Assembly: GCA_964405665.1 (NCBI GenBank)
Contig: CAYOOT010000013.1
Span: 1-50,390, forward strand
DNA from: CAYOOT01 sp964405665
Lineage (GTDB): Bacteria; Bdellovibrionota_C; UBA2361; SZUA-149; CAZDWZ01
Reading direction: 5' to 3'
DNA: 50,390 nucleotides
Shown in pieces: positions 1 through 8,721 of this stretch. Each line of letters opens with the position of its first letter. Position 1 is the stretch's first letter. The notes beneath the pieces are model-generated. The model did not search any database, was not told where the DNA came from, and was given only the letters and a program-made list of their open reading frames with translations. A program made the translations under genes and the position numbers.

Positions 1-79
1 TACAAAGTAATTGGGAATTAAGCCAAGTCAATTACAAGAAGCACGAAAAAATTCAACCTCTTGCAGCATAAACAAGCTT

Positions 80-1873
80 CTACGAAAATCCCTCCAAATA
101 AGCAGTTAATGAATTTCTACTAATTGGTTTTTGAAGAGAATTTAAATCGAAGTAATTTTTGTATTTTTCAACTAACTCTAGATTTATTTCTCCACTTATT
201 AAAATAATCGGAAGTCTTAAATTTTCTTTTAAAAGATAATTTAAAACTATTTCAATAGTAGTGTTTTCTAAATTAATATCGGAAATTAATAAGTCAATTT
301 TTTGCGATTCGATAATTTTAATGGCATCCTCGCAATTTACTGCAACTAGAGTTTCTGTTGTGAATTCTTTTAAATATCTTTTTATGGTCTTACAAATTAA
401 AATATCATCGTCTACTACTAAGACTTTTTCGAAAAAAACTTTACTATTTGCTGTTTTCTCTGCAAGAGCAACGTTTAGTTCGAAGATTGAACCTTGAGGT
501 AAGTTTGCTCGATAAACAAGATTTGCATTATTTAATTCCGCAAGATTATAAGCGCAACTTAATCCTAACCCTGTACCAGAAATTTTAGTAGAATTTTTTA
601 ATCTATTAAATTTTTGAAAAAGATCGGGCAGTTCTTTTTCGGGAATTCCGATTCCCGTATCAATAATTTGTATTTTTAAGTTTTGTAGATCGTAAAGAAA
701 TCTAATTCTTACTTCTCCTTGTTTTGTATATTTAAAAGCATTGGAAAGAAGATTAGAAATAATCCTTCTGAAATTCAGAGGATCAAATTGAATTTTAATA
801 TCAGGAACTTCTTCGCAAATAAGTTTAATATTTTGATTACTGCAAACAGCATAACTCTTAAAAAGCTCTTCAATTTCTTGCTTTAAATTTATTTTTACTT
901 TATTTGCTCTCAAAACACCTGCTTGTTTTTTGGAGAAATCTAAAATATTGTCGATCTGTTCTAATTGCTGCTCTAAAGAATTTTTTAATATACTAAGCAA
1001 GTTTTTTTGTTTTTTACTTCCCCGCATTAAAGTTTCTTCAAGTTCATTAACTGCATAAAGAGCACAATTTCCTGGCATTTTTAGGTCATGAGAAATATCA
1101 AGAAGCACATCCCGCTCTAATTTATATAATTCTATATTGCTTTTTACACTTTCTGAAACTTTAAGAGAAGCGGCACAGTGTTCGCAAATTCCTTTAATTA
1201 AAGCTGCTTTTTCTGGATCCAAAATTGCCGTGTGATTTTTAAAACCAAGCCAAATTGCAGCTATTAAATTGTTATTTATTTCTAAGGGAACGGCTAAACT
1301 TAAATTTATTCCCAACGGGGAAAGATCGAATTTTTCACCATTTGTAGTAAATTGATAACCCCAGTTATTAAAATTTCCCTCTAACCTGCTTTTAGAAAAG
1401 AACTCTTCTAGTTGCCAGGTAATTATTGGTAATAGTCTTTGATCTGTTGCTCCACTAAGATATTCTATATTAAATTTTGTATTTTCTTTGCAATATTTAA
1501 AAATAGCAACCGTAGTGACCTCAGCAGTCGTTTTTCTTAAAATTATTTCTGCAACAGCTCTAGCTACTTTTGAAGATTGTTCTATAGAAGAGGTAATTGA
1601 TGTTCCTAGGCTCAAAATATCATTGTATATAGAATTTTGTTGAACTTCATTTTTATTTTTAAAGTTTAGAGAATAAACCGAATTCCAAATAGAATTTATT
1701 TCTGAATTAATAAAATTTAACTTACCAGGGTTCTTTGAATAATAAAATAAACTTCTAATTGCCTCCTTAAGATAAAGTGTTTCTTTCTTAAAGATAAGAA
1801 GTTTGATGCTTAAATAGCAAAACACTATATAACTGAAACAAAAAAGATTATTTAAAAATATTTCCTTGTTCAT
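80..1873 (-). CDS. Hybrid sensor histidine kinase with GAF-like and receiver domains
   Basis: 597 aa. One N-terminal membrane segment (about residues 10-29) is followed by a GAF-like region (about 85-240), a DHp domain with H-box ISHDLKMPG (phospho-acceptor His262), and a HATPase domain. The ATPase shows the N-box NLLSNAFKYT (374-383), G1 box DTGIGIP (405-411) and G2 box GTGLGLS (433-439). A C-terminal receiver domain has the acidic DDD at 488-490, phospho-acceptor Asp532 and Lys582. All catalytic boxes look intact, so it should autophosphorylate and pass phosphate to its own receiver. It starts 2 nt after the stop of the TadE-like gene and is therefore the last gene of the Tad operon, which suggests it senses or controls pilus assembly or surface contact. 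No output domain follows the receiver, so an external phosphotransferase or regulator is expected; the ChpT-like protein at 13026 is a candidate. The function call is firm, the signal is unknown. Confidence 0.93.
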   Translation of the reverse strand: MNKEIFLNNLFCFSYIVFCYLSIKLLIFKKETLYLKEAIRSLFYYSKNPGKLNFINSEINSIWNSVYSLNFKNKNEVQQNSIYNDILSLGTSITSSIEQSSKVARAVAEIILRKTTAEVTTVAIFKYCKENTKFNIEYLSGATDQRLLPIITWQLEEFFSKSRLEGNFNNWGYQFTTNGEKFDLSPLGINLSLAVPLEINNNLIAAIWLGFKNHTAILDPEKAALIKGICEHCAASLKVSESVKSNIELYKLERDVLLDISHDLKMPGNCALYAVNELEETLMRGSKKQKNLLSILKNSLEQQLEQIDNILDFSKKQAGVLRANKVKINLKQEIEELFKSYAVCSNQNIKLICEEVPDIKIQFDPLNFRRIISNLLSNAFKYTKQGEVRIRFLYDLQNLKIQIIDTGIGIPEKELPDLFQKFNRLKNSTKISGTGLGLSCAYNLAELNNANLVYRANLPQGSIFELNVALAEKTANSKVFFEKVLVVDDDILICKTIKRYLKEFTTETLVAVNCEDAIKIIESQKIDLLISDINLENTTIEIVLNYLLKENLRLPIILISGEINLELVEKYKNYFDLNSLQKPISRNSLTAYLEGFS

Positions 1874-1875
1874 AT

Positions 1876-2550
1876 TTAGTTAACTTGTACTCGAAGCAAT
1901 TTTAAAAATTTTTCATCTACAGAAAATATTTTTCCAAGTAAAGATTGATTCATTTCTCTGCTAATCCCATAACTTTCTGCTTTAATCTCAAAAGCAAGGA
2001 GCATTGCATAGGCTAAATAATTTTTAGTACTGTTGAAATTTAGAGAATTGCTAATGGGCAATGCATAATTACAAGGATTACCTACCCAGCAATTTTGTAA
2101 CTGCTTATTGATAAAATCTTTAATATCTGTTGGATTGCTATTAATTGATGGATACACTTGATAATCCTGCAAAGCGCCATTTTCTTGATTGATTTTTAAT
2201 TCTATAATTGCTGAGCTTAGTTTTAATGAGTTATTTTTATCAGAATTGCTCAAGCCTCTAGTAGCAGTAATTTTTTGGGTAATGAGCTGATTGATTTCAT
2301 TTAAATAATTTTGAAAATTTTCTTCATTTTTTAAAAGATCTGCCGATTCCGTTAGGGTATACAATTTATATTTTTTGTTAGAAAGTATTTCTTCATTTAA
2401 AACAGAATTTACTACTCCTAAAATCGCTCCGCGATCTTTGTAGGCAAGTCCCAGATCGATACTGCAGAATAAAAATAAAAAAACAAAAGGCAAAAAGAGA
2501 ATAATGTCTATAATGCCATTCCCATTTTTGAAAAGTAGTTGATGTTTCAT
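1876..2550 (-). CDS. TadE-like pseudopilin of the Tad/Flp pilus
   Basis: 224 aa. It has a short charged N-terminus, a single hydrophobic segment at about residues 14-37, then a soluble domain exported to the periplasm. This is the TadE/TadG arrangement of Flp-pilus minor pilins. A Gly lies just before the hydrophobic stretch (NGNGIID), but the residue at +5 is Asp rather than the usual Glu, so processing by the prepilin peptidase is uncertain. The start overlaps the stop of the upstream TadG-like gene in a TAATG junction, so translation is probably coupled. In TadE/TadF families these proteins sit at the pilus base or tip and prime assembly; here this is inferred from position and topology, since the sequence itself is weakly conserved. 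Confidence 0.72.
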   Translation of the reverse strand: MKHQLLFKNGNGIIDIILFLPFVFLFLFCSIDLGLAYKDRGAILGVVNSVLNEEILSNKKYKLYTLTESADLLKNEENFQNYLNEINQLITQKITATRGLSNSDKNNSLKLSSAIIELKINQENGALQDYQVYPSINSNPTDIKDFINKQLQNCWVGNPCNYALPISNSLNFNSTKNYLAYAMLLAFEIKAESYGISREMNQSLLGKIFSVDEKFLKLLRVQVN

Positions 2551-4055
2551 TATTTTTTTATGACAAAAGTTCGACCAAGGTTAATAATTGCTGGGACAAA
2601 TTTATTTTGCAGTTCTGCCATATTTTGGACATAGAAAAATTGAATTTTCTCATAAAGATTTTTAAACTTTGCAAAATTAGTTTGTAGAATATTGTTCTGC
2701 TCAAAATTTAAACCTTGATGAGAAAAAACAACAAAAATTAAATCAATATTATTATTTTTCAGTTGTTTAATAATATTTTGTAAATTATTTGCAGAATCTT
2801 CGATATCAGGAAGATAGTCTGTAAAGACTAGAACTTTTCTCGGATTGGAATAAGCAATATTGCCTCTGATATTTTTATCATCTTCTAAGTTACTTCCATC
2901 GTTCTTGGCAGTAAGTTCGATCAGTGCTTGTTCCAAGGAAGCGGGAATATTAATCTGAGCAGTAAATTTACTGGTTTGTAGTTTTGCAGAATGCCAATAT
3001 ATGGCTTCTCTTAAGAGCAAACTTTGTTCCAAATAACATTCATTAAAATGCTCGGTCGGCTGATGATAATTACCACAAGGTGGAAATTTAAGAGCAAGAG
3101 GGCAAAGATCATTAATTTCTGTTATGTAATTTTTATTATAAAGCTCATAGTTAGTATCTAATGCCGAATCCGGATTGGAAAAAATCATGCACATTTCATC
3201 TCCTAAAAAATGTTCCAGTTCTAGATAATTTTTCCAGTGAGCTTGTGCAGAAGCTAATTTATCGGTAAAAAAACCGCCAATGATCTTGTTTTCAGATAAT
3301 CCGCTTCTTAAATGTCTGACCACGCTAAAACCAGAATTAGAAACTTCTCCTGGACTGAAGATTAAGGAAATGCGGTTTGTTCTAATTTGACTCAAGGAGT
3401 CAACCAGCTTTACAGCAGCTAATTTTAAAGGAGAAAGAACAGGGTTAAAGCAGCTTTGAGTTGCCCAACGCCTAAAATTTTTATCATCCCAGAGATCCCA
3501 CCACTTCCATCCCGAATTATTGTTAAGATAGGGTTTGAGGGCACAATTAAAATAATTAGAGGCTGGCCACTGATCTTCTGTCCCCCAAGGTTTTTCTATT
3601 GCGAATTGAGAATTACCAAGATCATTTAACTTTGGCCTTAGAGAATTACCATCAGGTAAAATGAGCACATAGTCTGTGGGTAATATTTGAACAATACTTT
3701 GTTTACTAACATTAAATAAATCACTTGAATTATTATGAATGAAAGAAAAAAAGGTAGAAATATATTTTGCTGAAAGATTAAGTCCTAAAGTAGAATTATC
3801 ATTGCTTGGAAAAAATATCTCAGCTTTTAATTTAAGATTTTTATTTTCTAATATTGCTTGATTAATAAATTCTTGGACTTTATTTTTATCGGGTAGAGCA
3901 TAAGCTGCTTGAAGAGCAATTGAATCGGCTTCGAGTTGTAAGGAATTCCTAAGAGAATTCCACCCACTAATATCAATAGTAAGAAAACTACTTAATAAAA
4001 CTAATGGCAATAGGAAAATAGTATAAAGTGAAATATTTCCTTTTTCACTAAGCAT
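2550..4055 (-). CDS. TadG-like pilus protein with von Willebrand-A-like region
   Basis: 501 aa. The N-terminus (SEKGNISLYTIFLLP) and hydrophobic segment at about 10-28 fit the TadG/TadE-like Pfam family of Tad loci, followed by a region typical of TadG (residues about 30-90, helical, retained in pilus-associated membrane proteins). Beyond this are beta-alpha stretches such as YVLILPDGNS and VLVFTDYLPD that resemble a von Willebrand A fold, as in many long TadG proteins, but the metal-binding DxSxS motif is not intact. Several Cys residues suggest periplasmic disulphides. Translation starts 2 nt after the upstream stop, with an AAGGA ribosome site inside the end of the upstream gene. Proposed role: minor pilin or adhesin subunit of the Tad pilus. 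Confidence 0.72.
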   Translation of the reverse strand: MLSEKGNISLYTIFLLPLVLLSSFLTIDISGWNSLRNSLQLEADSIALQAAYALPDKNKVQEFINQAILENKNLKLKAEIFFPSNDNSTLGLNLSAKYISTFFSFIHNNSSDLFNVSKQSIVQILPTDYVLILPDGNSLRPKLNDLGNSQFAIEKPWGTEDQWPASNYFNCALKPYLNNNSGWKWWDLWDDKNFRRWATQSCFNPVLSPLKLAAVKLVDSLSQIRTNRISLIFSPGEVSNSGFSVVRHLRSGLSENKIIGGFFTDKLASAQAHWKNYLELEHFLGDEMCMIFSNPDSALDTNYELYNKNYITEINDLCPLALKFPPCGNYHQPTEHFNECYLEQSLLLREAIYWHSAKLQTSKFTAQINIPASLEQALIELTAKNDGSNLEDDKNIRGNIAYSNPRKVLVFTDYLPDIEDSANNLQNIIKQLKNNNIDLIFVVFSHQGLNFEQNNILQTNFAKFKNLYEKIQFFYVQNMAELQNKFVPAIINLGRTFVIKK

Positions 4056-4056
4056 T

Positions 4057-6936
4057 TTATTCCTTGTTTGTATTAAAACGACCGGAAGTTGTAACTTCGT
4101 TCAATACAACTTTCGTTTTTTCAATTAAAATTTCATTTTTTCCAAGGAAAGTATTTAAAGGGAAGTTAAGTGGCATGTGATAATTGGCGGAAATAGTTAT
4201 TTGATCATCTTTATTCTCAATTGCTATTTCAGAGCAATCCATATCTTTACAATTTCTCTTACTGCCACTAAGCATTCTTTCTACTTCTTTATATCCGTTA
4301 GCCGCTGCGGCAAGCTGATCAATATCAAAGTTAATCTTTTGCTCTACAAAGGTTAAATCACTATTTATTCTAAAGCAATCTGCGCTCAGACAACTTTCCG
4401 GCCCAGCAGGATAATTTAATGCATCAAACCTACCCAAGTAACTCGGATTATTGCAACTGACATTAGTTGTTTCTGTATAAGAAGTTTTACTACACTGTGG
4501 CAAATTAAGTTCAAAATTATTTTTACTTTCACAATTCCCCAAGGATTTAGCGGCAGTTGTATCCACAAAAGAAAAATCTGTTTTTAAAAAAATATCTTCA
4601 TTAGTTAGAATAGGAAAACTTTGGGAAGCATAATATCTAAGCCTTTTTTCTATAGATTCTTCAACTCCAGTACAGCTTAATAAATTTTCTTTAGTCGCTA
4701 AGAAATTGGGAATTTCAAATTCTGGTTTTTTTTGAAAGGGATAAATATTATTAATTTCCACGTCTTCTTCGCTTTTTAAATTTAGTTTAAGTAAATTTTG
4801 ATTTTGTAGATATGATAAATGTTCAGGTGCGAGATTGAAATTTGAATAATCTGGTTTCCAATTTTTATCCTGATGCTTGTAAATTAAATTAGGAGAAACT
4901 TTTGTTTGCTCAATTGTTCTGATAACATCTGCTCCGCTTAACAAATTATTATTGTTGTCAAAAGGATAAAGATTTGCCTCCCATTTTGCTGGAATAAATT
5001 CTTCTGCTTTTGTCCAGCTAAAATCTATGTTTGATTCAGGAAAGATTATGGAAGAACTTGGTTGCCGAGAATTAATTTCTTTAGTTTTTTTGGACAAATA
5101 ATTAGAAATGTTTATTGCTTGAGGACAAGTTGCAGGAATTCCATAATTATTATCACTTTTAAAAATAACTTCAGAGATATTATTTGCACAATCTTGGGTT
5201 TGATTTACTTTTGTAGCAAGAGGACAAGAGTTAGGAATTGAACCAAGTTGCACCAATGATTTTTGATTGGGATTTTCTTTCCAGCCGCAACTAATTCGAT
5301 TAGGATAAGCTTGAATATTATTTAAATCGCAATTTGCAGGATAATTTGGTTTCCAGGAATCATTACAAACTACGGCTTTTGTATAATTTCCACAACTCGC
5401 CTCTCCTATAAAAAAGGCAAAACTGTCGCTGCTTGCTTGTTCCGTAGTTAAACAAATGGCTTCAGTCTTTTGCTGTGTAGAGCAAGAAAGTAATTGGTGA
5501 TTAGTCGGAACTTGAGTACAAACTTCCTTGTAAGGGCAAGTACCTATACTTAAATTTGGTTTTAATTTTATTGTTCCTTGGCAATTGATGTATTGAGGTT
5601 CTTTGTAAGCTCCGGAAATTTTCTTATAAGAATCAATATAATGCTCAAAGCGTACATTACTGCTAATATCTCCACTTTTAGCTGTTAGCCATCCGACAAT
5701 TCGATAAGCTCCACCTCTTTCTGTAAATAGATTCCAATGTTCTACATCCCCATTAGGACAAGCAGGATCTCGATCGATATCCAGAGCATTATTGGATGCT
5801 TTTCTTTTAATTGCTCCGCGCAACACCAGATGAAAGCTCTTAAAATTTTTTGTGCTTGTAACATCTTCCCAATCTCTTCCTCCTAAACACTCCCTTCTAC
5901 CTGAGGGAGCTGGGGGAAGAGATTGGTTATTGGCAATAGCTTGTGCTTTTTTTTGCTTCCAATTTTGATATTCTGCTTTAGATAAAATATCTATTGCCAA
6001 GCCCCAACCATCTGGACTAACTCCATTTTTTGTTCCAGGTGCTCCAGCCCATTTTATTGTAGGAGTTTTGCTGTTATTTTTTGAACTAATTACAGTTGCA
6101 AAAGCCTTAATGGCAATACTAACGTAATTAAAAATATTACGGTTATTTCCAGAGGCATAGCTGAGATCGCAGTTTCCTCCATTAGAGAAAGAACAAATCG
6201 CATCGTTAAATTCATTTCCCAATTCAGGAACTTCAAAGTAATCAGTAATAAATTCTTCTGCAGAATTTTTTTTAATTAATCGAGAAGAAAATTCCACAGC
6301 AGGTTGCATCGGGAGATCGATATTGTAACTTCCATAGCGAGCATCTGCCCTCGTGTTCAGTGCTCGAGTATGCCAGCTTGCAATATTGCGATCTCGCATT
6401 TCCCTTTCATATACAGGATCAAATTCCGGGAAATTAGGTTCTGCCATAGGAACAAATTTTTCATTTGTTCTTTCACCAGGGATTTTTATATTAGCATTGA
6501 TAATAAGATTTCGGTATTCATGCGCATTCAAGTAAGGATAAAATGTTTTTTCGGGAACCTTCCACTCATTCCAACTAATTAAAGGATGTTTGACCTTGTG
6601 AATTTCGTATGTAGGATAATTTAATTCCCAATTTTGTTTAGTAATTGAAGCAGAATAATTATAGCGATTTATCCAGGAAGTTTCTGTGATACTTTTAGAG
6701 TTTAAATACCAATCATAGGAGGCATTGGTAGAAGGAGCTGAATAATTTATACATTTCGGGTCAGTTGGTGTAATACAACGAGCAACTTTTTCAGTAGCTT
6801 GTTCTAAAGCATTTTCTACTACAATGTAACGTCCTAGGTTTAAAAAAAGTAATGTGAAAAATAATCCAGAACTGATTGAAGCGATGAAGCTTAAAGAAAG
6901 AGAACCATTTTGAGTTAAAAATTTTAAATCTCTCAT
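4057..6936 (-). CDS. Very large TadE/G-like pseudopilin with degenerate M15-peptidase-like domain
   Basis: 959 aa, several times longer than a normal TadE. The N-terminus has the prepilin-like motif NGSLSLSF (Gly11, Ser at +5) and one hydrophobic segment (about 11-38), so most of the protein is periplasmic or extracellular. Residues about 298-402 resemble M15 (VanY-type) D-Ala-D-Ala carboxypeptidases: APGT, then SPDGWGLAID (307-316) where the family has S-x-H-x-x-G-x-A-x-D, and DVEHWNLF (397-404) where it has ExWHW. Asp316 and His400 match zinc ligands, but the first ligand His is Asp309 and the catalytic Glu is Asp397. The C-terminal half is Cys-rich and not recognised. The gene lies between tadC and tadG-like with 1-2 nt gaps. 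It may be a pilus-tip protein binding or cutting peptidoglycan stems; activity is unproven. Confidence 0.75.
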   Translation of the reverse strand: MRDLKFLTQNGSLSLSFIASISSGLFFTLLFLNLGRYIVVENALEQATEKVARCITPTDPKCINYSAPSTNASYDWYLNSKSITETSWINRYNYSASITKQNWELNYPTYEIHKVKHPLISWNEWKVPEKTFYPYLNAHEYRNLIINANIKIPGERTNEKFVPMAEPNFPEFDPVYEREMRDRNIASWHTRALNTRADARYGSYNIDLPMQPAVEFSSRLIKKNSAEEFITDYFEVPELGNEFNDAICSFSNGGNCDLSYASGNNRNIFNYVSIAIKAFATVISSKNNSKTPTIKWAGAPGTKNGVSPDGWGLAIDILSKAEYQNWKQKKAQAIANNQSLPPAPSGRRECLGGRDWEDVTSTKNFKSFHLVLRGAIKRKASNNALDIDRDPACPNGDVEHWNLFTERGGAYRIVGWLTAKSGDISSNVRFEHYIDSYKKISGAYKEPQYINCQGTIKLKPNLSIGTCPYKEVCTQVPTNHQLLSCSTQQKTEAICLTTEQASSDSFAFFIGEASCGNYTKAVVCNDSWKPNYPANCDLNNIQAYPNRISCGWKENPNQKSLVQLGSIPNSCPLATKVNQTQDCANNISEVIFKSDNNYGIPATCPQAINISNYLSKKTKEINSRQPSSSIIFPESNIDFSWTKAEEFIPAKWEANLYPFDNNNNLLSGADVIRTIEQTKVSPNLIYKHQDKNWKPDYSNFNLAPEHLSYLQNQNLLKLNLKSEEDVEINNIYPFQKKPEFEIPNFLATKENLLSCTGVEESIEKRLRYYASQSFPILTNEDIFLKTDFSFVDTTAAKSLGNCESKNNFELNLPQCSKTSYTETTNVSCNNPSYLGRFDALNYPAGPESCLSADCFRINSDLTFVEQKINFDIDQLAAAANGYKEVERMLSGSKRNCKDMDCSEIAIENKDDQITISANYHMPLNFPLNTFLGKNEILIEKTKVVLNEVTTSGRFNTNKE

Positions 6937-6938
6937 AA

Positions 6939-7862
6939 TTATTGTCCTTGTAGATTATTAACTTCGTTACCTAAGGTTAATTCGCTAGAAAAAACTTGTT
7001 GTTTCTGATTCAAAGAATCTTTTAACTTTAAGAGAGGAACTATGGGGACAGCAGAACTTAAAATCATTAGGCCAATAACAGCCAGAAAAACGGGGAAAAC
7101 CACTAGGTTTTCCAACCTTCTCACTCGATGCTCTACGGAAATCTTCCACTCGTTATGAGCATAGTCACTTAGATTTCTTAAAGAAGGAATTAATTCTCCA
7201 CCTTCTGAATTGCTAATGTCTAAATGCATAAAAATATGTTTTAAAGTCGGATTAGGACATGCTTGCGAGATGATGGCCAGACTTTTGCTAAAAGGGATGC
7301 CATTTTCTGTGAGATTATAAATTAGCTTAAAAAAATAACTTAATAATCCTTTATTCCCTGATTCGATTTGAGATTTAACAATTTTTTCAAGAGCAGGTAG
7401 AACTCCTAGTCCTGATTCAACAAGAAGTACAAGTGATTCCAAAAAAATTGTTAGTTGGAATAAGCAGTCACGTTCTTCAGACCTTGCTTTAAGTTTTAAA
7501 AAAAGTAAATAAATAGCAAAGCAAAAGTATATTCCAATAACAATAATAATGATGCTAGTTTTAAAGCTAAATAATAGAAATCCTAGGATAGAGAATAGAA
7601 TAATTATTAAAGCAGAAAATAATAATGTTAATTTTTTAAACTTTAATCTTTGTTTTTTACTTAATATTCCTGCTAGTCCTAAACGATCGGATAAATATTT
7701 AAAAGATGTTTCCGCATTCAGTAAATCGTTTTCTATAGAAGCTTCTGGATTGAGATAAATTCTTTTAGATAATTTATTTAAGTTTTGTTGAAATAAGAAA
7801 TTCTTTTTGAAATTTAAAAAAAGTAATAAAGTAATGAAAAAAACTAAAAAAAAATAACTCAT
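6939..7862 (-). CDS. tadC: TadC, Flp pilus platform protein (T2SF family)
   Basis: 307 aa inner-membrane protein of the type II secretion F family, the platform on which the Tad pilus is assembled. Hydrophobic segments lie at the extreme N-terminus, at about 85-130 (paired) and at about 255-275, and the cytoplasmic T2SF domain between them contains the conserved LLVESGLGVLPALEK and GIPFSKSLAIIS stretches. It forms a heteromeric platform with TadB encoded just upstream; the tadB stop and tadC start overlap by 4 nt (ATGA), which implies translational coupling. Size and order (CpaF, TadB, TadC) are those of canonical Tad loci, which separates it from TadB. Confidence 0.9.
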   Translation of the reverse strand: MSYFFLVFFITLLLFLNFKKNFLFQQNLNKLSKRIYLNPEASIENDLLNAETSFKYLSDRLGLAGILSKKQRLKFKKLTLLFSALIIILFSILGFLLFSFKTSIIIIVIGIYFCFAIYLLFLKLKARSEERDCLFQLTIFLESLVLLVESGLGVLPALEKIVKSQIESGNKGLLSYFFKLIYNLTENGIPFSKSLAIISQACPNPTLKHIFMHLDISNSEGGELIPSLRNLSDYAHNEWKISVEHRVRRLENLVVFPVFLAVIGLMILSSAVPIVPLLKLKDSLNQKQQVFSSELTLGNEVNNLQGQ

Positions 7863-8719
7863 GGTTTAAAATAACTCATTTTTCTTAAGATCATATAACA
7901 GCCAATAATGATCATGCTTCCTGCAGTAGCCAAATTGTTTGCAACACGATTGCTAGTTAAAGTTTCCCAGTAGTTTTCGTAGTTAAGAGAAATAATCAAT
8001 AAAATAACTGGAGAAATCATTAGTAAAATATTAGCTGTCATGCGCATATTAGCAGTGCTAACTTCGGCTAGACGGATTAGTGAAGAGCGATTGTTACTTA
8101 CATTAGCTAGTCTTGTTAAGGTTGGCGCAAACCGACCTCCATTTTCAATAACCAGAGAGAGTGCGGAACGAAAAAGTTTTATGTCGGGAAGTCGAATGTT
8201 AGAGGCAAATTCTTCAATCGCTTTTTCTTTTTCAAGGCTAGAATCTATTTTCTTTAAGAGATATTCCACTTCTTTTTTAAGTAAACTATCTTTAGAAAGC
8301 AATTTTGTTGCTTTCTCCATGGCTTGATAAGGAGTTAGGCCTACTTTAATACTGGAGGCCATTGCCATTAGGAATTGCGGATAATCCGAGTTGAAATTAG
8401 CAGCTCTTTTTCTAATTTTTGTTTCACAATAAGAGACAGGAATGAAAAATCCCAAAAGAAAAAATATTGGCAAAAAGTAAAGGCTAAAAACCAAATCAAA
8501 TAATATTACAAAAAAAATTCCGGAAAAAATGCAGATACTTAGAAAATAAATATTGCTTATATTGAGATCTGCTTGAAAAAGATAAAGGGTCAGAGGATTT
8601 TTTAGAGAAAAAACATAATGTTCGTTTTTGATTTCTTCAATTTCCAACAAATTAATTTTATTTGCTGGAAAAGAAAAAAGTGTATTAGTTCTTTTTATTT
8701 CTTTTAATCTAAAAAACAT
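7859..8719 (-). CDS. tadB: TadB, Flp pilus platform protein (T2SF family)
   Basis: 286 aa membrane protein of the T2SF family. Two transmembrane helices at about 55-95 precede the cytoplasmic T2SF helical domain (FLMAMASSIKVGLTPYQA, LPDIKLFRSALSLVIENGG), and two more helices sit near the C-terminus. The motif pattern and position directly behind the ATPase gene identify it as TadB, the partner of TadC in the inner-membrane assembly platform. It begins 2 nt after the cpaF stop. It is slightly shorter than many TadB proteins, which usually carry a longer N-terminal region, but no conserved part of the T2SF domain appears missing. Confidence 0.9.
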   Translation of the reverse strand: MFFRLKEIKRTNTLFSFPANKINLLEIEEIKNEHYVFSLKNPLTLYLFQADLNISNIYFLSICIFSGIFFVILFDLVFSLYFLPIFFLLGFFIPVSYCETKIRKRAANFNSDYPQFLMAMASSIKVGLTPYQAMEKATKLLSKDSLLKKEVEYLLKKIDSSLEKEKAIEEFASNIRLPDIKLFRSALSLVIENGGRFAPTLTRLANVSNNRSSLIRLAEVSTANMRMTANILLMISPVILLIISLNYENYWETLTSNRVANNLATAGSMIIIGCYMILRKMSYFKP

Positions 8720-8721
8720 AA

